The notes under the pieces were generated by a model. That model was given only the letters and a program-made list of their open reading frames with translations, made no database searches and was not told the DNA's origin. This document shows positions 63,521-64,000 of a stretch of 64,000 nt of DNA, piece after piece; the first letter of the stretch is position 1; each line of letters starts with the position of its first letter. A program made the position numbers and the translations under genes. Source of the stretch: Oscillatoriales cyanobacterium. GTDB lineage: Bacteria; Cyanobacteriota; Cyanobacteriia; Cyanobacteriales; Microcoleaceae. The stretch spans positions 24,133 through 88,132 of the forward strand of contig RDXX01000043.1 in the NCBI GenBank assembly GCA_004292955.1. Direction: 5' to 3'.

Positions 63521-63576
63521 ACAGGCAAGATGCCTGTGCCACAAATGTTGTGGGGTGGGCTTCTAGCCCGCCCCAA
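63521..63576. repeat. Palindromic repeat supplying the stop codon of the next gene
   Basis: ACAGGCAAGATGCCTGTGCCACAA joined to TTGTGGGGTGGGCTTCTAGC and CCGCCCCAAC. The TAG stop of the reductase gene (63563-63565) and its last residues V-G-A-G are encoded by this repeat. Related to 50491-50548 and to the repeats at 63902-64000. Confidence 0.85.
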
Positions 63577-64000
63577 CTCTATAATGCAAAAACACCTCAC
63601 CTCCCACCTGTTTAACCGTCAAAAGCTCTAATTTCGGCGCTAAATCGGCTAAAAAACCCTTTCCCTCCACAGGTGTCGGTGCATCCACGCCACCCAAAAT
63701 TAGCGGGCATACCGTCAGCCAGAGCTCGTCTATCAAGCCCGCAGCGAGCACAGACGCGACGAGTTTTCCGCCTCCCAAAATTGCCAAACGTTTGATACCG
63801 AGGGTTTCTAGCTGCTGAAACGCATCAATCCAATCGATTTCTCCCTCGATGGTGTTGGTTGTTAAAGTGCGATCGAACTTACCGATTGCACCATTTTCAA
63901 GAACAGGCAAGATGCCTGTTCCACAAGACAATTCATCTATTGTGGAACGGGCTTCTAGCCCGTGCTCAGCAACAGGCAAGATGCCTGTTCCACAAGACAA
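63563..64000 (-). CDS. RibD-C-type (dihydrofolate reductase-like) reductase, 5' part outside window
   Basis: The frame is open to the window edge, so at least 145 residues with the N-terminus missing. The C-terminal ~100 residues match the RibD reductase domain: KRLAILGGGKLVASVLAAGL, IDELWLTVCPLILGG and VEGKGFLADL. In cyanobacteria such proteins catalyse NADPH-dependent reduction in riboflavin (ArPP) or related pathways. The visible N-terminal part, LSCGTGILPV twice, is translated 69-bp repeat DNA inserted in frame, and the C-terminus is also repeat-derived. Confidence 0.8.
   Translation of the reverse strand: MSCGTGILPVAEHGLEARSTIDELSCGTGILPVLENGAIGKFDRTLTTNTIEGEIDWIDAFQQLETLGIKRLAILGGGKLVASVLAAGLIDELWLTVCPLILGGVDAPTPVEGKGFLADLAPKLELLTVKQVGGEVFLHYRVGAG
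63902..64000. repeat. 69-bp tandem repeat inside a coding frame
   Basis: AACAGGCAAGATGCCTGTTC at 63902 recurs at 63971 (period 69 bp, a multiple of three) and runs off the window. The unit is the ACAGGCAAGATGCCTGT/GGGCTTCTAGCCC palindrome. It adds whole codons without breaking the reading frame. Confidence 0.88.

Overview
The window comes from a filamentous cyanobacterium, probably of the Oscillatoriales (Microcoleus/Oscillatoria-like). The reasons are dense HIP1-type GCGATCGC octamers, a cyanobacterial gene set (large CheA with a second CheW domain, ClpC, cyanobacterial-type glutamate-cysteine ligase, a stand-alone Mo-nitrogenase C-terminal domain, RppB-like kinase, 2-Cys peroxiredoxin, hemE, ftsH), and gene spacers packed with heptanucleotide tandem repeats and palindromic repeats. 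The genus is inference; no rRNA gene is present.

Layout. 1-11 kb is a signalling island: on the minus strand a CheC-type phosphatase (cut by the window edge), a CheY, a receiver-adenylate cyclase and a PAS/histidine kinase/double receiver/Hpt hybrid; on the plus strand cheA-cheW and then cheR. No receptor (MCP) or cheB is visible. 11-19 kb holds a membrane-anchored alpha/beta-hydrolase-like protein, a YIP1-like protein, clpC with a strong terminator, a higBA toxin-antitoxin pair, two tandem ribbon-helix-helix proteins, a small unknown gene and a Uma2 nuclease. 19.6-31 kb holds a giant polytopic membrane protein, two peroxiredoxins, a tRNA with anticodon CAU and its terminator, a LysM/M23 envelope peptidase with a long structured leader, trmL, gshA and a decayed AI-2E-type transporter. 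31-45.6 kb is mainly metabolism and regulation: unknown gene, Mo-nitro_C protein, HD phosphohydrolase, Rpn-family nuclease, GH13/CBM20 amylase, CysQ-like phosphatase, a Crp-family regulator translationally coupled to an M61 peptidase, TerB-like protein, GT4 glycosyltransferase, map and an LD-carboxypeptidase. 45.9-64 kb holds two secreted proteins, hemE, an SDR protein, a B12/radical SAM enzyme, a two-gene module (degenerate SF1 helicase plus TPR/OB-fold protein), ftsH, an M48 peptidase, a sensor kinase, a DUF482-type acyltransferase and a truncated RibD-type reductase.

How the parts connect. The cyclase near the left end carries the residues of an ATP-specific class III cyclase. The Crp-family protein at 38.5 kb keeps the Glu/Arg pair of a cAMP pocket, and a near-consensus Crp site lies at 32.02 kb, so a cAMP circuit next to a chemotaxis/phototaxis-type array is plausible (inference).

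The two strongest observations outside ordinary annotation are these. (1) A tight two-gene module at 52.5-56.0 kb has an SF1/RecD-like helicase that has lost the Walker A lysine and Walker B aspartate; it sits 2 bp from a TPR/OB-fold protein and may be a nucleic-acid conflict or RNA-handling system. (2) Two related families of about 120-bp non-autonomous palindromic elements share the terminal motif GGGNGCATCT and make 8-bp target duplications. Two of the four copies have landed inside older palindromic repeats. Other repeats supply start codons, stop codons or in-frame protein segments of resident genes.
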